Below are positions 11,039-21,992 of a stretch of 64,000 nucleotides of DNA, in pieces. Source of the stretch: Pristionchus mayeri (Eukaryota > Nematoda > Chromadorea > Rhabditida > Neodiplogasteridae); NCBI GenBank assembly GCA_036245805.1, contig BTRK01000002.1, positions 43,196,661 to 43,260,660 of the forward strand, read 5' to 3'. The position numbers and the translations under genes were made by a program. The first letter of the stretch is position 1, and every line of letters begins with the position of its first letter. The notes under the pieces are model-generated. The model did no database searches. It saw nothing but the letters and a program-made list of their open reading frames with translations, and was not told where the DNA came from.

Positions 11039-11149
11039 TAGCGATGGCAAAACGGCGCGCGCTCTCCTCGTTTCACACGCTCTATCGCTCTGTCTGACCG
11101 GTGAGAGAGCGTGTGAAACGAGGAGAGCGCGCGCCGTTTGCCATCACTA
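11039..11149. mobile_element. hairpin MITE at a splice donor (TAGTGATG family)
   Basis: A 111-bp palindrome with ends TAGCGATGGC / GCCATCACTA. The arms run through CGGCGCGCGCTCTCCTCG to a CTCTCTC tip. The TSD is ATTGTCAC (11031-11038) and ATTGTTAC (11150-11157). On the gene's strand the second copy reads GTAACAAT, which is exactly the first 8 nt of the PP1-like intron after exon 11158. Confidence 0.85.
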
Positions 11150-11437
11150 ATTGTTACCTTCATTCCCTGGACGGTCTCATCGGAGAAGATGCGCTCCAGA
11201 ATCGCCGTGAACTTCTCCTTCTTCTCCTAGCTCAGCGTGCACTCCTTGATGCGCTTCGGTCCCTCCCACGGCTTCCACTCGGGACCACGATCCTCCAGTC
11301 CGCACTGGTTTGGCGGCCAGGGCTGAAATCGTGAACTGAATATCGTTTACTATCTAGTTGTTGATAGAGGAAAGTCATCTCAAAATCAGTACCCTTTTAT
11401 TACTGATATTATTGCTGGGACACCGCAGCACTGTCAT

Positions 11438-11475
11438 TCCTCCAATCCGCACTGGTTTGGAGGCCAGGGCTGCAA
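11438..11475 (-). repeat. duplicate of the start of the PP1-like exon
   Basis: CCTCCAATCCGCACTGGTTT and the following GGAGGCCAGGGCTG repeat 11291-11325 with two differences. It includes the complement of the acceptor-proximal end (CCCTGGCC). This looks like a small tandem duplication of an exon 5' end. Confidence 0.7.
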
Positions 11476-11515
11476 GATGGGGACTAGGTAGGATGAGAAA
11501 TATTTCTCATCCGAG
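11464..11515. repeat. short palindrome, CTAGGTCGGATGA family
   Basis: ACTAGGTAGGATGAGAAATA meets TTTCTCATCCGAGCTAGT. Only the terminal ~20 bp of each arm of the family is present, so this looks like an internally deleted copy. Confidence 0.55.
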
Positions 11516-11893
11516 CTAGTGCTGAAAAGAAGGGCTTGGAAATTCACAGTCAACATTTCCTGTCAAAGAACAGGCAGGAGAGTAGGTGAGAGCGAGAGAG
11601 AGGGGGCGTTAAATTCCTTGATGCGTGCGATTAGATAATTAGTCGGTACGAATCAATAGACAGAGGAGCACTAGGTTGGCAAGAGGAAAGCGAGTCTCTA
11701 AATATACATGACATGCACTTCTTCGATATTTGGCTCAGCCCTGCCCCCTTTCTCCCCTGTCCCATTCATTTGTAGGCATATCTCTCTCTAATTTTCGGTC
11801 ACACAGCACCTCTGCGATGAGGAGGGAATGAAAAATGAGAAGGGAGAGGGGCGGGGATAGACCAAATATCGAAGAAGTGCCATGAAATGCGTG

Positions 11894-11986
11894 GAGCAAT
11901 GGTCTGACTCTCGTCCATTTGCACGCTCTCTCGTCTCTCTCACCGGCGAGAGAGCGTGCAAACTGAAGGGTGTCAGACGATTGCTC
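11894..11986. mobile_element. hairpin MITE (GAGCAATCGTCTGAC family)
   Basis: A 93-bp palindrome. The left end is GAGCAATGGTCTGACTCTC; the right end is the reverse complement of GAGCAATCGTCTGACACCC. The tip is CTCTCTCGTC / GGCGAGAGAG. It has an exact 8-bp TSD AATGCGTG at 11886-11893 and 11987-11994. It abuts the 3' side of a candidate upstream exon of the PP1-like gene (LADPLN), where no good GT donor is seen. Confidence 0.85.
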
Positions 11987-12429
11987 AATGCGTGCATTCA
12001 GGGGGTCGGCGAGCGGGTTGTAAACGCCGTCCTCGTCCGCAGCTTTCTCTTGTGCCGGATTCACGGTCTTCGCTCTGCAATATTAATTCATTAATATATT
12101 CTGTTAAGGTTAGAGTACAATAATAACATGAGGGTGCGCAAGAAACGGATGTAAGAAAGGGAAGTAATTTCGATGATTTTCTGGTGTATGATCAGAGGAA
12201 CTGAGAGGATAGGCTGCTACTTCACGAGTAAGAGATATGCTCTCGTTCTATCGACATTTTCTGCAGGTAGTTTAAACAGGTGTCTTTGAAGCAGCAATCT
12301 ACCCTCCCAGCATCCAGCTGTTGACCATATTGCTCGCCGCCATACTGTACGGTAAATGAAATATGCGTACGTGTCTGGGTTTTTGGCCGAAGCGCGAGCG
12401 GTGACCGTTAGAAGAGCGCCCATCTGAAC

Positions 12430-13080
12430 GTATTATTGTGGGGGGTACGGTAGGTCAGAAAGTACAGTAATGCAGAGGGTATGGTATCAATATAAATCGA
12501 TCGTTGGAGGGGGGGAGGTACCCACCGTTTGGAGAGAAGAGCGAAGGGGGGAGAGAGGAGGCTGAGTCGACTAGTCGAGATGAGCGAAAGATGAGAGAAT
12601 GAATGGTGGAGGACGGCACAATTCTACTCTTTTTCACGTTTCAGGTTTACATAATTGAATTCGACAATAACAAGTTAATCTAATCAAAATTGCTCGATTT
12701 ACACGCCTCCTTCTCCTTCTCCATGAATGATAATGGTGGAACGATGAAGATATTGTTTGTTGCGCAATCGTCTGCAGGCGCTCGGAAGATAACTATGCAG
12801 TGAGGCCGCTTTTGAAATTTAAAAGTCCCCATCCGACCGCCTGTAGGGCAGCGAGTCAGCGTTTGTTTTTGTTTATTATTCAAAATCAACCTTTCAGCGA
12901 CTTATCATACTTGGCTTCATGGAACAATAAAATTCGATTCACAATAAATTCTCAAATCACATATCAAAATTACAAAGAAATCAAAGAAATGTCATTGTGG
13001 ATCTTTTTTTTAGATACAAATTCAGTTTTGATAAAATAGTAGAGAATCAAGAAGCGCATATCAGATTTTTCTAGCAGTTG
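12430..13080. other. intergenic, nothing recognised
   Basis: No family-level coding match, hairpin or tandem array was seen on either strand between the PP1-like gene and F-box-like gene A. Confidence 0.5.
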
Positions 13081-13083
13081 CCG

Positions 13084-14461
13084 TTATTCTGAACAGGGCA
13101 ACTTCATTCGCGATAATTTTCGGGCTCTACTCCCCCACACTGGCAATGAGTTTTCAAGTGCTTGCGCCATTTCTTTCCAACGGATTCTGGCAGTTGCCCG
13201 GTCGGACAGCAGTGAATAAGATTTGAGCTCTACATGGCATCCGAGCTCAGTGGCTTTGGTGCAGAATGTCGCATAAAACTCGTTGGAAGTTTGGAACAAA
13301 ATACTATCATTAAGAACCAGCTTCTTGATGGTCTTCATACGGAGGAGCTCTAGAACACGCTCTCTGAAATGTGACGTATAAACTCAATTTGCCGATGCCT
13401 AGTATATAATTGTCTAAAAATACACGGAAATTATGTGATACAAGTTTTAAAAAAAACTTTTTGTAGCTAACCCTGATATGCCAAGCTCGGGACATGTCGC
13501 AATTAGAGTTTCGATGGGGACATCCCGAACGAAGTTTTGAAGAATATTTCGTTTTTCAGCGCGTCGGAAGCGATCAATAAAATTTATTTCTAGTTCCTTT
13601 ATGCGAGAGCAGCGTTTTTTTTTAACAATTTCGTAGATCTTCCCGAAAATCGTTGATCGTTTGGAGCTCGATAGTAACTGTTGTATATTTTGATTGGCTA
13701 GAATGACTTATTTGGCTATTAAAAAAAAATGTAAACCAAATGGTCTCACGTCTTCGCTGTTTAGCGTAATGTTCCAGTTTCCAACTCCGAAAAATGAAAC
13801 GAATTTTCGAGGAATCCACATAGTAGACGAACTTCCGAAATCATCAACGGCCCATTCGAAGCCATCAATCGCAGGCAGCCACGTTTTATCGACGTTTGCC
13901 ATATAGGCATGAGCTACATCGCTCCACCGGTGTGATACCTGGCATACGATTCTTTTAGTCATTTAGGCCGCTCGGGTAAGATAGCGAGCACATTTGAGGA
14001 TGTGCAAGAAAAGACACACTTCGGTTGAATCCAACCGATCGGATTCGTGCGAGCAATCGTCTGACTCTCTTCAGTTTGCACGCTCTCTCGCCGTTCAGAG
14101 AGACGAGAGAGCGTGCAAACCGAAGAGAGTCAGACGATTGCTCATTCATGCGTATGGTTTCACGTCACCTTTCAGACGCGCTAAATGTCGAGCTGATTTA
14201 GAACTCTTCCCCAAAATAATGCAAATTTCCCGAAATGCAAAACCGGATTCGCGAGCTCAAAGTTATTGTGTGATATTTTTGGACATTTAAATACTACTTT
14301 TGTCTGCGATGCTTCAAACAAGTTGTGCACTCACAAGCATCATTTCATCGATGTGTTCCAGTCCCACTCTGATGATCATGCGCACAACATCAGCTGGGAG
14401 AACGGATAGGTTGATTGGCCGAACTTGTGTTGTTGAGGAATCGGAGATGTGCATGGACTGG
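13084..14461 (-). pseudogene. F-box-like protein, copy A (decayed paralogue)
   Basis: Exon 14461-about 14331 encodes MHISDSSTTQVRPI and the F-box-like INLSVLPADVVRMIIRVG. Exon 13945-about 13755 starts VSHRWSDVAHAYMANVD and has the WAVDDFGSSS-MWIPRKF and FFGVGNWN blocks. The third exon (about 13700-13480, YNSYYRAPNDQRF ... INFIDRFRRAEKRN) needs a frame change at a run of nine T on the plus strand (13615-13623). The last exon (to 13084) has IKKLVLNDS and ATARIRWKEMAQALE. Copy B at 16.3-17.8 kb matches exon by exon. Where B starts ATGGATTCG, the equivalent in A is ATAGATTCG with no clean reading frame after it. F-box proteins recruit substrates to SCF ubiquitin ligases; that role is inferred from the N-terminal motif only. 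Confidence 0.65.
14051..14143. mobile_element. hairpin MITE (GAGCAATCGTCTGAC family)
   Basis: Both ends are GAGCAATCGTCTGACTCTCT, in inverted orientation. TSD ATTCGTGC / ATTCATGC (8 bp, one mismatch). It lies in the first intron of F-box-like copy A, about 190 bp from the donor. Confidence 0.85.
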
Positions 14462-14479
14462 AAAACAATACAGCTTAAT

Positions 14480-16250
14480 TAGCCAAAAAGCAAAAACAGA
14501 ATCGTTTTGAGTTTGAATGGTTGCGAAGTTATTCAGGTTGCGCGAATCTATGAAACCGCATGCCAAATTGAGAAAGTTAAAACAATTGTAAATATATTTA
14601 GACGATCTCAAATAGAAACGCGCGAAACAAATAAAAAAGCGTCGAGAGATACTCTACGGCCTTTCCCGATAGAGTAAGAAATTCGAGACCAAACGCTGGG
14701 GGTGGTACGGCGGATATTTAATCATGTTGCATTGAAATAATCCGTGCAAAATCCACAAATTAAACATGTCTTTGATGAATCAAAGTCCCTCCTTGACAAC
14801 ACATAATTCGATACAAGGCGAATATTTAGTTTATTCGATCCATAATGAAGTTTACATTGGTTTTTAGTAGAAATAAAATAATCGATAAGATACAATAAGT
14901 TGTGAAAAGTGATTGTTGGCGTAAGACAGTTAACGGTCGTATTTGCATAATTAAAATTGTTTTAAATGTTAATAATTACAATTCTACAAGTTCTCCAGAT
15001 GCTATTAAATTCTTCTGGAGCATCCAGTACGTTGGTAAGCCCTGAAATCTGAAAATACACTACTTCTCAAATTATACCCCCAAAAAGCGCGAATTAGAAA
15101 AGGAAGATGATACCAGCAGAGTTCCCTCTACAATAGAGTGATCCAAATTAGTGTGTTCACCATAGTTGCCCACGCCCCCATGAACCCCTATTCATGGTTG
15201 AGCACTCCCCCCCCCCCTCAAGTCATCAAAGATGATAGAGGTTATCGATTATGGGGTGGCTTTCCAGCAGTAAATGGCGAACTTTCAAATCTTGCGTACC
15301 TTCTTTGACTTCTTGAGAATATTAAATTGCTTTAGTATTTCGCCACTGTATCGTTTGTCTCGCGGCGCATCTTATTCATCTCCCCATTTTTCAAAATGCC
15401 AATCTCGAGATAAGTCGTCAAGAACTTCGTCCAAGAGATCCTGCAATTCATATCGTTTATGTTTTCTAACGATTCGATTCAGATCAAAATCACTTCTCAC
15501 CATTACAATCATTTGTAGAATTTTTGTATTGCCCAATTAGCTTCGTGGAAAGTGTTGATCTAGACTGAGATTGTGTAAGAACCTATAATTGAACAGATTT
15601 GATCGAAATGTGCAAAGCAAGAGTTTTTAGAAAATAAAAACAATCTGTTCTCAAAACGATAGATTGATGTTCGACGCTGTTTCGAAATCGGGAATATTGT
15701 GGTAAGGGAAGGGCAAAGTTGTCTGTAAAGAGATTGGAAGGGGAGCGAGAGAAAGAGAGTGACAGAGGGAGGGAGAGATCTTGAAAGAGAACCCCCCCCC
15801 CCCCTTGTTTCGCCTCGTGTCAGGCACAACTCGAAAGACATACGTACTGAGAAACCCTCTCAAGAAAAACTCGGACACGAGAGGAACACATAGCGTTGAC
15901 CAAATCGACAAACACTATAAGTCCCCAACGAATGGAGGACGAAATCTGACACTAAGCAACTCCAGTTCCCTCGTGATAGACGGAATATGAAGATTTCCGC
16001 CAGAGTGGCACTCTCCCGCCTTCAAGATTTAGGGATCAGAATTTGTTGTGCAATCAATGTCTGCTTACGTTTTTATTTTATTGTTTAGGTAGTTATCAGC
16101 AACTCAACATACTCAAGGAAGCAAAATTCAAAGTTCGCGAAATTATCAAATTACATCAATATTACATGCAAGTTAGTGAAATTCCATCATAGATCGATAA
16201 AATGAGAAGTAAATCAAGGAGTGGAATCCAAATAAATAAATGTAATAAAT
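14480..16250. other. intergenic between the F-box-like paralogues
   Basis: A minus-strand open stretch at 15376-15430 after a TTGCAG site reads DLLDEVLDDLSRDWHFEKWG then a stop. It may be a terminal exon of an unrecognised gene, but no partner exons were identified. There are C-rich runs at 15209 and 15789. No mobile element with clear ends was seen. Confidence 0.35.
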
Positions 16251-16251
16251 A

Positions 16252-16313
16252 GATAAACAAATAAACAAATAAACAAATAAACAAATAAACAAATAAACAA
16301 ATAAACAAATAAA
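16252..16313. repeat. AAATAAAC microsatellite
   Basis: About seven and a half perfect copies of an 8-bp unit (AAACAAAT in this phase), just downstream of the stop of F-box-like copy B. Confidence 0.95.
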
Positions 16314-16326
16314 TGCCATCGCAGCC

Positions 16327-17789
16327 TTATCTAGGAATCGTCGTGATTCTGAACAAGCCATTTGCTGTGTTCTCCTCCATACTGGCATTGATTATCCGCG
16401 TTGCTTCCAGTGCTCGTCTCATTTCATCCCAGCGGATTCTGGCTGTTGCCATTTCCGATCTCCGTGCATACGCTCTTAGCTCTACGATACATCCGAGGTG
16501 AGTGGCTTGCGCGCAAAACGCCACGTACGAGACGTAGGATGCACGAGGCAAGCAACTATCGTCCAAAACCACCTTCTTGATGGCCTTCGTTCGAAGTAGC
16601 TCCAGAATACGCTCTCTGAAATGTGAATTGATTATGAAATTTGAATACAAAACTTATTTGAAATAATCTCCTTTACTAAAATACCCCACAAGTTACACTA
16701 GCGCAAATAAGTTTTCTGACACTTTTTGAATTTGTTGTATTTTTTGCACACCCACGTTACCTAATGCTACTATAAAGCCAAGTTATACACCCCATGTTAT
16801 CTAATACTACTATCAAGAGCCTTGAGAGTAGCTAACCCTGATCTGCTGATTTCCAGACATCTCGCAATGAGAGCTTCGATTGGGACTTCGGGAACGATGT
16901 TTAGAAGAATAGCTCGTTTTAATGTGCGTTGGAAGTGATGAATGAAATTTATTTTTAGCTCCTTTATGTAAGAACATCGTTTGAAAATTCGCCTGAGCAC
17001 TTTCGTAATTCGCTGCGTGTGTTCTTGATCGTTTTCGTTTGGAACTCGATAGTAGCTTTTGTATATTTTGATTGGCTACAATATCATATTTAATGGTCAT
17101 CACACACATACAAATCAATGCATACAAATCAAATCAAATGGTCTCACGTCGCTATCTATCGTAGTATTCCAGTTTCCAACTCCGAAAAATTGAATGAAAT
17201 TTCGAGGAATCCACATAGCAAACGATGAACTTCCGAATCCATCGACGGCCCAATCAAAGCAGTGAATGGCAGGTAGCCGTGTTATATCGATGTTCGCCAT
17301 ATAGGCATGTGCTAGATCATTCCATCGGCGAGAAACCTCAAATGTGATGAATAATGTATACGTCTCATAAGAACGACACCTTACTTTGCCCTCCAGTATT
17401 CTAACAACAAATTTAACACATAACTTCCATATATCCCCCAGCCCACAACCTCGCCCGAGCCAAAATACCCAAAAATTTCCAAATACAAAAATACACACAG
17501 GAATTCTAAAGCAAAAATGCGAATATTCCACTCACAAGTGTCATTCCATCGATGTCTTCCTGCCCCACTCTGATGATCATGTGTATAACATCTGATGGGA
17601 GGACGGACAAGTTGATTGTTCGCACTTTCGTACTGGAGGAATCGGATATGCGCATGGACTGAGAACAATACAACTATTTTAGCTAAAAAAAACAAAAAAA
17701 CTTGCCCTGATTAATTCGCCAAGGAATTCTTGCTCCCCATCATTGAGCGCCTGAATGATGGCGAAGTAATTCGAATTATTCGAATCCAT
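16327..17789 (-). CDS. F-box-like protein, copy B
   Basis: The start ATG is at 17789, giving MDSNNSNYFAIIQALNDGEQ, then a GC-type donor (AGG|GCAAGT) near 17702. Exon about 17665-17540 has MRISDSSSTKVRTI and INLSVLPSDVIHMIIRVGQE. This resembles an F-box (L-P-x-D-V-I ... followed by L-V-S-R-R-W). Exon about 17338-17140 reads VSRRWNDLAHAYMANIDITR with WAVDGFGSSS and FFGVGNWN. Exon about 17065-16830 has PIKIYKSYYRVPNEND ... IKELKINFIHHFQRTLKRAI. The last exon, 16640-16327, has ERILELLRTKAIKKVVLDDS and ends RITTIPR*. All joins are in frame by eye. It is a tandem paralogue of copy A and appears intact. Confidence 0.7.
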
Positions 17790-17799
17790 GAAACCTTTC

Positions 17800-18975
17800 G
17801 ATAAAAGGACAATGCCGAGACTAAATCTATCAAGGCGTGCGAAGTTTCCAAAAAGGGGAAACACGGAAAAAGCGGGTGGTACGGCAATAATCAAGATCGT
17901 AAACACATGCGGGGTCGGAAAAAACAATCCAAAACACTGAGAAATAATGAATTGTTTCCCTCCAGGAATTGTAAACAACTCTTACTAAAGCAAAAACAAC
18001 TCTTACTAAAGCTGTATTGTGCTAATTGGTCCGTAGCGAGTATCACTCAAATGACCGGATTGTCGGTTTTCATTCAAAAATTGCAGTGATCTAGTACTTG
18101 AAGTAACGTGATACCAATTTCGCTGACTGTTGGATATTTCGTCAGAAATTTCGAAAACGTGAAATGAGCTTTATCACTTCGTGCAATCCTACTACCTTCA
18201 CGTGGAAATCACGAGATGTGAGAGCAGTCATCCCTTCCCACCTGACACCTCGTTAGTGCTGTTGATTCATAAATCGACATCTTCCTGCCCACTCACTTCG
18301 GGCTACCGTATCCCATCCAGTCTAATCGCTGGGGCACATTTTAGCACATTATCCAGAATAGGTGCAAAACACCATATCTTTTTTTATCGAAAACCTCATT
18401 GGCGCTTTTAAGGATTAAAAGCAAGTCCAGAATTTGTCGGAATATGGCGAAAGGATTGCCGGTAGGGGAGAAGGGGGAGTCGATCCTTCAAATCGTGTCG
18501 CACAAAGTAAAGAAAGAGTTCCGAGCGGAGGGAGCGTGAGAAGCAGCAGTGCGTTGTACCAGTCCGAATTCGGGGGTGCACATTCTCGCTGCTCCTTATT
18601 TAATCAACTATTTCGGTGACGTCACTTGCTTACGTTGTTTTTTTTAAAAACGAAACACACGCAAACACAGATCAATTCGTGTAGAAAGCTGGATGGATAT
18701 TAATATTTGCAATGTCTATGTACAATTTATTGCGATCACTGACGACAAGAATGTTGCTTAATTTGAGAATCCATGGAAATTATATACAAGAACGAAGTCG
18801 CGAGGACAACATTATACGATGGAGAGTTGCTGTGGATAATAACTGAGATTATCATACAATCATTTCAGAACAATGTTGGTACATCAAAACCCTCATTCTC
18901 GGAATGAACACACGCAAACAGGAGGGAGAGGGAGAAATAGGACGACATCGAGAGAGACAACGGCAGAGAACACCC
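17800..18975. other. intergenic, nothing recognised
   Basis: No family-level match, tandem array or transposon with clear ends was seen here. Short ORFs are present on both strands but lack splice context. Confidence 0.5.
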
Positions 18976-18978
18976 TCT

Positions 18979-21104
18979 CTAAGTATGTTGAGAGCTTTGG
19001 GTAGCAGCAACCTTGATATTCTTGATCATGCCGATTTTGAAGCAACACGGAAACAGGAATTTCCTGCAACTGACTAATTACTACAATTCGAAATGAATTA
19101 ATCTCACCTTAGGGCAGGGGAGAAGGCGAGGAGAAGATAAATGTGCATGAGAGCCATCACATCCACGATTATTGTCGTTCCCTGAATATTTAGGTGTGCA
19201 TGCAACGCATATCCTAGGCAAGCAGGGTTTCCCAAAATGAATTGTCTTATCTATCGGATACTTTTGACTATCCACATCAGCCTCAATCTGTCGGGTACTT
19301 ACTAGTGATGCCAAAACGGCGCGCGCTCTCCTCGTTTCACACGCTCTCTCGCTCTGTCTGACCGATGAGAGAGCGTGTGAAACCGATTTGGCATCACTAA
19401 TACTTACACTTCGAGCGAATCCAGTGATCGAGCTTTCGGGGAAGAATTGAATTAGCACCTACGAAAAATATTAGCACATACTGAACATTAATTACCTGAA
19501 ACACGGTGAATACCACAGCCACGAGGCAGTTGCACATCGTCGTTGCAAAGAGACCCTGAACGTGAGAGTATTCGAGTTCGAGAAACGATGCCACGGTCTC
19601 TTCATTTTACACGCTCTCTCACCGATCGACCGGTATAGAGAGTGTGTGAAATGAAGAGACGAAGGCCCGAATTACGAACTCTAGAGATTATCGAGACAAA
19701 TTAGTCGAATTTAGCCCACCACTTCAGTAGTATAATTGGCCTTATTCGAATATTTGAAAGCTGCCAAGACTTTCTTTCTATTGGCATAGTTCACAAGCGA
19801 TGCAGCATTAAGCACGAATTGGATAAGAGTAGTTGCGATGTAATATGCTATCATTCCGTATTTTACCACCTGAGAATGTAGGAATGTCTAACTTTGGGGC
19901 CAGACTCTCTCTATTCTCCACGCTATCTCGTCATGTAGACACAACCAAATAGCATGCATATTAAGTGGAGCGGGAACACTGCCCGGACAAACTTACTTCC
20001 CACATTAATCCCTCTCCTGAGATAGTGGACATGAAAATGGGCCCGTAAAGACCCCGTGCTTCGACCAGAAAGGGACTCCACGCGATATACTGTAAATTGT
20101 GAATGAGTTGGATATAAAGACAGTCGCATACCCTAACCGCGAGCATAAGTGGGATAGGGTAGATGAGACAGATCGACTTGACAGTGTACCAATTATTGTA
20201 CTGGAAGAGATAGTAAGATGCTTAATTGTTACTGTTAACATGCTTTGGCGTATAGATGAGGACGCGCAATTGCAAAGTATCGGTTGAGCGAGAGGGAGAT
20301 TCCGAATCCGAAATGGGCGAAGCGGACTACCCATACGAGAAATATGAGGATGATGATCACAGTTGCGTTGGTGAGGTCTGAACAGCGATATGCACCGGTT
20401 TCAGTGTGCTTGTTTTCATAACCATTCACAAAGGATGAAAAATCTAGCTGAAACTAGCTGAAAACATATCTTAAAGTAGCGCTGAAAAGGTTCCGTTTGC
20501 TTGAATGCATAAAGATGCGGCCTAATGACAAACTATTCCGAAATTGACGAGGAAAACATCACCGTTGCCTTTATAGAAGTAGTACATGAAGCTTTGCAGG
20601 GGAAGTTTGTGAACGACGAGGGAGAATGCGAACAGCATAGTATCCTGCGACATGGTTATATTAGTTCCCGGACACTGGCTGCGAGGTGTTTTCAGAGAAT
20701 TACTGCCTATTCATTGTTGAGCACCCCCCCTCTAGTTGGGGGGGGGGTGTAAGGTCATGGGCAACTATGGTCATAATGAATTTCGGCATCCTCAATTCAT
20801 TGTGCCGGAGGGTCTATTCTGCACGCCTCTTTCACCATTACCTTTAGGCATTATGTAAATAGTTGAAAGAATTACTCGGGGATGCGCAATGATTCCGCCA
20901 ACATGCCCCCCCCCCTCCCACCTCTCCGACGAATTTTGAGGGTGACAATAATTCGCTTACATTAACTCCTTTCGCAGTATAGACACGAAGATACTGGCTG
21001 TTTCTGTAGGCTGGACTACGGCGGATCCGAGTGTACGTGTATGCAGAGAGAACAATGGTCGGTACGGCAATCCCCGAGGAAACGAACAACGAATAGGGCT
21101 CCAT
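18979..21104 (-). CDS. seven-transmembrane serpentine chemoreceptor
   Basis: Exons read in order on the minus strand. 21104-20961: MEPYSLFVSSGIAVPTIVLS then AYTYTRIRRSPAYRN (TM1). About 20700-20530: TMLFAFSLVVHKLPL (TM2, less sure). About 20410-20240: TVIIILIFLVWVVRF and the TM3 end SLNRYFAIARPHLYA. 20200-20138: WYTVKSICLIYPIPLMLA (TM4). 20089-19997: loop. 19869-about 19710: YGMIAYYIATTLIQFVLNAA and NRKKVLAAFKYSN (TM5). 19555-19496: GLFATTMCNCLVAVVFTVFQ (TM6). 19458-19408: loop. 19181-about 19107: TIIVDVMALMHIYLLLAFSP (TM7). About 19066-18979: cytoplasmic tail ending SSQHT*. The N-R-Y-F-A-I-A-R-P motif after TM3 marks a rhodopsin-like fold. Nematode Srg-superfamily genes look like this, but the subfamily is not resolved. 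Two hairpin elements sit in its introns, one precisely at a donor. Confidence 0.75.
19303..19399. mobile_element. hairpin MITE at a splice donor (TAGTGATG family)
   Basis: The ends are TAGTGATGCC / GGCATCACTA. The left arm carries CGGCGCGCGCTCTCCTCG as at 11039, but the right arm is shortened. TSD GTACTTAC (19295-19302) and ATACTTAC (19400-19407). Read on the gene's strand, the latter is GTAAGTAT, which is the first 8 nt of the receptor intron after exon 19408. Confidence 0.85.
19574..19682. mobile_element. hairpin MITE (AGTTCGAGAAACGAT family)
   Basis: GAGTTCGAGAAACGATGCCA on the left and a diverged mirror ending TACGAACTCT on the right, with GGTCTCTTCATTTTACACGC arms and a TCTCTCACCG tip. 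It lies about 20 bp upstream of the acceptor of the TM6 exon of the serpentine receptor. Relatives are at 48061 and 55434. Confidence 0.7.
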
Positions 21105-21269
21105 AAGCCCCGCTTTTATCTAAAATATATTTAGTGAAACCAACTAAGACATAACAACTTGTTCAATAGAGGAAAAGAGCAGAAACACAATTACCGTAGT
21201 CGACATTTGTGCTGTATACAAACACTGCAGTCGACTTTGGAGCTGAAAACAAGTACGGTAGACAGACGA

Positions 21270-21357
21270 ATTGTCTGACTCTCTCCAGTTTGCACGCTCT
21301 CTCGCCGGCCTGAGAGACGAGAGAGCGGGCAAACTGAAGAGAGTCAGGCGATTGCTC
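21270..21357. mobile_element. hairpin MITE (GAGCAATCGTCTGAC family), left end clipped
   Basis: The arms GTCTGACTCTCTCCAGTTTG and the mirror GCAAACTGAAGAGAGTCAGG surround the CTCTCTCGCC tip. The right end keeps CGATTGCTC; the left end has lost GAGCA. It lies just upstream of the serpentine-receptor start. Confidence 0.8.
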
Positions 21358-21661
21358 CCTGTAGGCAACTACTAGTCATTTCGCCACTCGGACCGAGCTG
21401 AGTAACCGCCTACTATCCTTCTGAGATGAAGTGTTTACGGGGCATCCAATTCTCGTGATCCTCGAGAGGAGGCGTGAGAGTTGCGATAAGTTCCTCTATT
21501 TCATCCACTTTAAGCATCATTAGCGAAAACTGTATAACTCGCCTCTCGAGCAAAGCAGCCTTTGGCCTTTTCGAATAGCACCTGAGTCATCAGGTCTCAA
21601 TAAAACAATCAAAGTACGGAGAAACTTTGCAAATTAAAGACAGTAATATTGATACATTGGT

Positions 21662-21735
21662 AGGTGCAGTGGCCCGTCACTCTCTCCGTTCAACTCGGAT
21701 TCGATTCCCGGTCGTGACACCGCATCCGCCCCCCT
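21662..21735 (+). other. tRNA-like block, possible SINE remnant
   Basis: TAGGTGCAGTGGCCCGTCAC followed 25 bp later by GGATTCGATTCCC resembles A- and B-box promoters of a tRNA. There is no complete cloverleaf and no tail repeat. Confidence 0.3.
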
Positions 21736-21992
21736 ACACGGCCGAATAGTCAGGAAAAAGGTCTGCCGAAAGGTAAACACTCCAGACCGAATCTGCCCAA
21801 TGATACTGGTCTAGCAAGCTTCTCAATCTGGCCCTGACTAGGAAATGATATGCGCCTTTTATTGTTGCAATTGCAGAACGAATTTACCAGAATTGCATGA
21901 TTTTCGGTGACAAACAACAATAAACAGCATACAAGACCTGAGCCAAAACTACTCTGTGTACAAAACAAATCTACAACTAGTGAAATGGTGTA

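Larger units (their letters stand above)
7560..12430 (-). pseudogene. PP1-family Ser/Thr phosphatase relative, probably inactive
   Basis: Minus-strand exons follow the PP1 catalytic core in order. 11322-11158 is N-terminal, ending SDETVQGMK. 10874-10749 has MDPDDIMEVIDAVIPYLKSE and the metal motif GDTHGQ. 10706-10606 has YDLDRVF and FLGNYVD. 10424-10361 has GRQSIEVMTALFILKMFYPD. 10173-10087 has FLLRGNHEF. 8516-8447 has FSAFNEAFANLSVAAIV. 7612-about 7560 has YFCAHGGISPSG. In family members GDYVDRG supplies a metal-bridging Asp; here it reads GNYVDK. Exon 11322-11158 has an in-frame TAG at 11229-11227. The last ~100 residues, including the second catalytic His block, were not found down to 5.5 kb. 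Further upstream exons are likely near 12080-11990 (NPAQEKAADEDGVYNPLADP) and 12346-12303. Intron 10360-10174 appears to use a GC-AG pair. Three hairpins, a mariner and a tandem array have entered the introns. A divergent pseudophosphatase with missed exons is possible. Confidence 0.75.

Noticed and set aside
19690..19869. TM5 exon as the end of a separate receptor gene (stop after VVG)
   Set aside because: The downstream exons supply TM6 and TM7 in order on the same strand, so a single seven-helix gene with a donor before that stop is more likely.
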